Source: Psychromonas sp. psych-6C06 (GTDB lineage: Bacteria > Pseudomonadota > Gammaproteobacteria > Enterobacterales > Psychromonadaceae). From it: a stretch of DNA of 64,000 nt. Location of the stretch: contig NZ_PIZM01000002.1 of the NCBI RefSeq assembly GCF_002835465.1, positions 424,398 through 488,397 on the forward strand, given 5' to 3'. Shown here one piece after another: positions 63,034-64,000 of this stretch. The notes under the pieces are model-generated. The model searched no databases. It was not told where the DNA came from and saw only the letters and a program-made list of their open reading frames with translations. A program made the translations under genes and the position numbers. The number at the start of each line of letters is the position of its first letter. Within the stretch, counting starts at the first letter, position 1.

Positions 63034-64000
63034 ATGTATACAAAGCAACAAAACAATAAACTCAAAAATACAGTTATGTTAGCCTTTCTTGCGCTTAGCA
63101 TTATCCCTTTAACTCTTATTTCTCTTTTTTTTCTTTATACACAAAGCCAAGATCTAACCGAACAAAGTAAAATTCAACTTACCGCATTACGTGATAGCCA
63201 AGAGTTACAAATACAAAATTATTTCAAAAGCCAAGAATCTAAGGTACGTAGCTTTGCACGCTCTGAATTAGGGATTTCAAGCGGAGGTAGATTTTATGGG
63301 TTAGTTTCAGCCTTTGAACACCTCGGGAGAAATGAACAGGAGGCACAATTACATGCGCAGTCGCGTTATATACTAGGCAGTGGCGATCAAAAAAATAATG
63401 TAGTCAACAGTGACGCACCCAATTTTACTGGAAGTGAACGTTACCGTTTGATTCATAAACGTTACCATCATCGATACCTTGATCTGCTAACTAACTATGA
63501 TTTCACAGATATTTTACTGGTTAATTTACAAGGAACCGTTGTCTATTCTGCAAAAAAGAATGCCGAATATGGAACGAATCTTATCGATGGTAAATTTCAA
63601 AATAGTTCACTGGCCGATACTTTCAGACGTTTATCTCAACAATTACAAAGAAATGATCAAAAAGGTATTCCAGTTATTTTCTCTGATTTTAGTGAGGAGG
63701 ATAATCAACAAATTGCTTGGTTTGCAGCCCCTATTACTGAACAGGGATTTCGACATAGCTTTGTCTTTTTTAAATTAGACAATAGCAAATTAACTTATTT
63801 ATTGAAAAAGTCCAATATTGGGCAAATGAACACCCTCTTAACCGATACACAATCTATTTCACGTATCAAATTAGATGAAGGTGAAAACTTAACGATGCGT
63901 GATGAAAGTATTGCTCAAGCAGTTAATGGCTTTACTTCTGTCGATAGCTTCAAAAATATTGCTGGTGAAAATATATTAGCCGCCTTTACACCAATAACGG
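63034..64000 (+). CDS. chiS: ChiS-like hybrid sensor kinase, 5' part (runs off the window)
   Basis: An open frame of 322 codons from the ATG at 63034 runs to the window edge without a stop. Residues about 14-36 are a membrane helix (LAFLALSIIPLTLISLFFLY). The rest shown is a periplasmic sensor region with LRDSQELQIQNYFKSQESKVRSFARS and DILLVNLQGTVVYSAKKNAEYGTNL, a Cache-like pattern. Position and orientation match V. cholerae chiS (VC0622), the chitin sensor that binds CBP and controls the chitin operon. The kinase, receiver and DNA-binding parts lie outside the window, so identity rests on N-terminal features and synteny. Confidence 0.82.
   Translation, partial: MYTKQQNNKLKNTVMLAFLALSIIPLTLISLFFLYTQSQDLTEQSKIQLTALRDSQELQIQNYFKSQESKVRSFARSELGISSGGRFYGLVSAFEHLGRNEQEAQLHAQSRYILGSGDQKNNVVNSDAPNFTGSERYRLIHKRYHHRYLDLLTNYDFTDILLVNLQGTVVYSAKKNAEYGTNLIDGKFQNSSLADTFRRLSQQLQRNDQKGIPVIFSDFSEEDNQQIAWFAAPITEQGFRHSFVFFKLDNSKLTYLLKKSNIGQMNTLLTDTQSISRIKLDEGENLTMRDESIAQAVNGFTSVDSFKNIAGENILAAFTPIT

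Noticed and set aside
63497-63778. 93-residue plus-strand ORF near the right edge
   Set aside because: It is an alternate frame inside the open chiS reading frame that runs from 63034 to the window end.
1-64000. Prophage, integrase, IS transposase, tRNA or rRNA genes
   Set aside because: I searched the translated frames and the sequence by eye and found no transposase, integrase or phage structural gene and no recognisable tRNA or rRNA.

Overview
The window reads as the chromosome of a cold-marine, chitin-degrading gammaproteobacterium. The base composition is AT-rich and the housekeeping genes are of Alteromonadales/Vibrionales type (rplM-rpsI, zapE, degQ, parC-plsC-rraB, ilvY/ilvC, tcdA). 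The 47.5-64 kb block has the gene order of the Vibrio chitin (oligosaccharide) operon, VC0611-VC0622. Psychromonas or a close relative is my best guess from gene style; no rRNA or species marker is present, so this is an inference.

Layout. 0-3.1 kb: small membrane proteins, a truncated CreA-family gene, cytochrome b561, a GNAT acetyltransferase and PsiE. 3.2-12.8 kb: housekeeping genes (rpsI, rplM, zapE, degQ, pykF, parC, plsC, rraB, a DUF2750 protein, ubiK). 13-20 kb: a secreted chitin/polysaccharide deacetylase with a chitin-binding module, ilvY-sseA divergent from ilvC, a repeat-rich scar after ilvC, and tcdA. 20-26 kb: a large ImpA-like lipoprotein metalloprotease with a ricin-type lectin domain, and a chemoreceptor. 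26-42.6 kb: first carbohydrate locus, with a multi-modular GH18 chitinase, two LacI regulators, a GH9 lipoprotein, an OprD-like porin, and an operon for a Dpp-type ABC importer ending in a cytoplasmic GH9. 43-47.4 kb: glutathione peroxidase, esterase, M48 protease, YjgN/DUF898 protein and a small membrane protein. 47.5-64 kb: second carbohydrate locus, the canonical chitin operon (chitooligosaccharide-binding protein, two permeases, two ATPases, GH9, glucosamine kinase, GH20, chitobiose phosphorylase, hexose-phosphate mutase), with the 5' part of the ChiS sensor kinase divergent at the right edge.

How the genes fit together. Chitinase and deacetylase would act outside the cell. The porin would pass oligomers across the outer membrane, and two paralogous SBP/ABC systems would import them. 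GH9, GH20 and GH94 enzymes would then yield GlcN, GlcNAc and GlcNAc-1-P, which the kinase and mutase feed into central metabolism.

Main observation. An 18-bp palindrome of the type AATGGGAACGTCCCCATT occurs at six intergenic places: before the deacetylase, the chitinase, the GH9-lipoprotein/porin pair, the first ABC operon (twice), and, inside the canonical chitin operon, just before glucosamine kinase. The two LacI proteins have the same recognition-helix sequence. I infer a LacI regulon for (partly deacetylated) chitin oligomers that also reaches into the ChiS-type operon.

Other notable non-coding features are a three-copy family of about 190-bp MITE-like repeats with inverted termini, a heptamer tandem array, and a remnant of an ilvC 3' end that looks like an allele-replacement scar.
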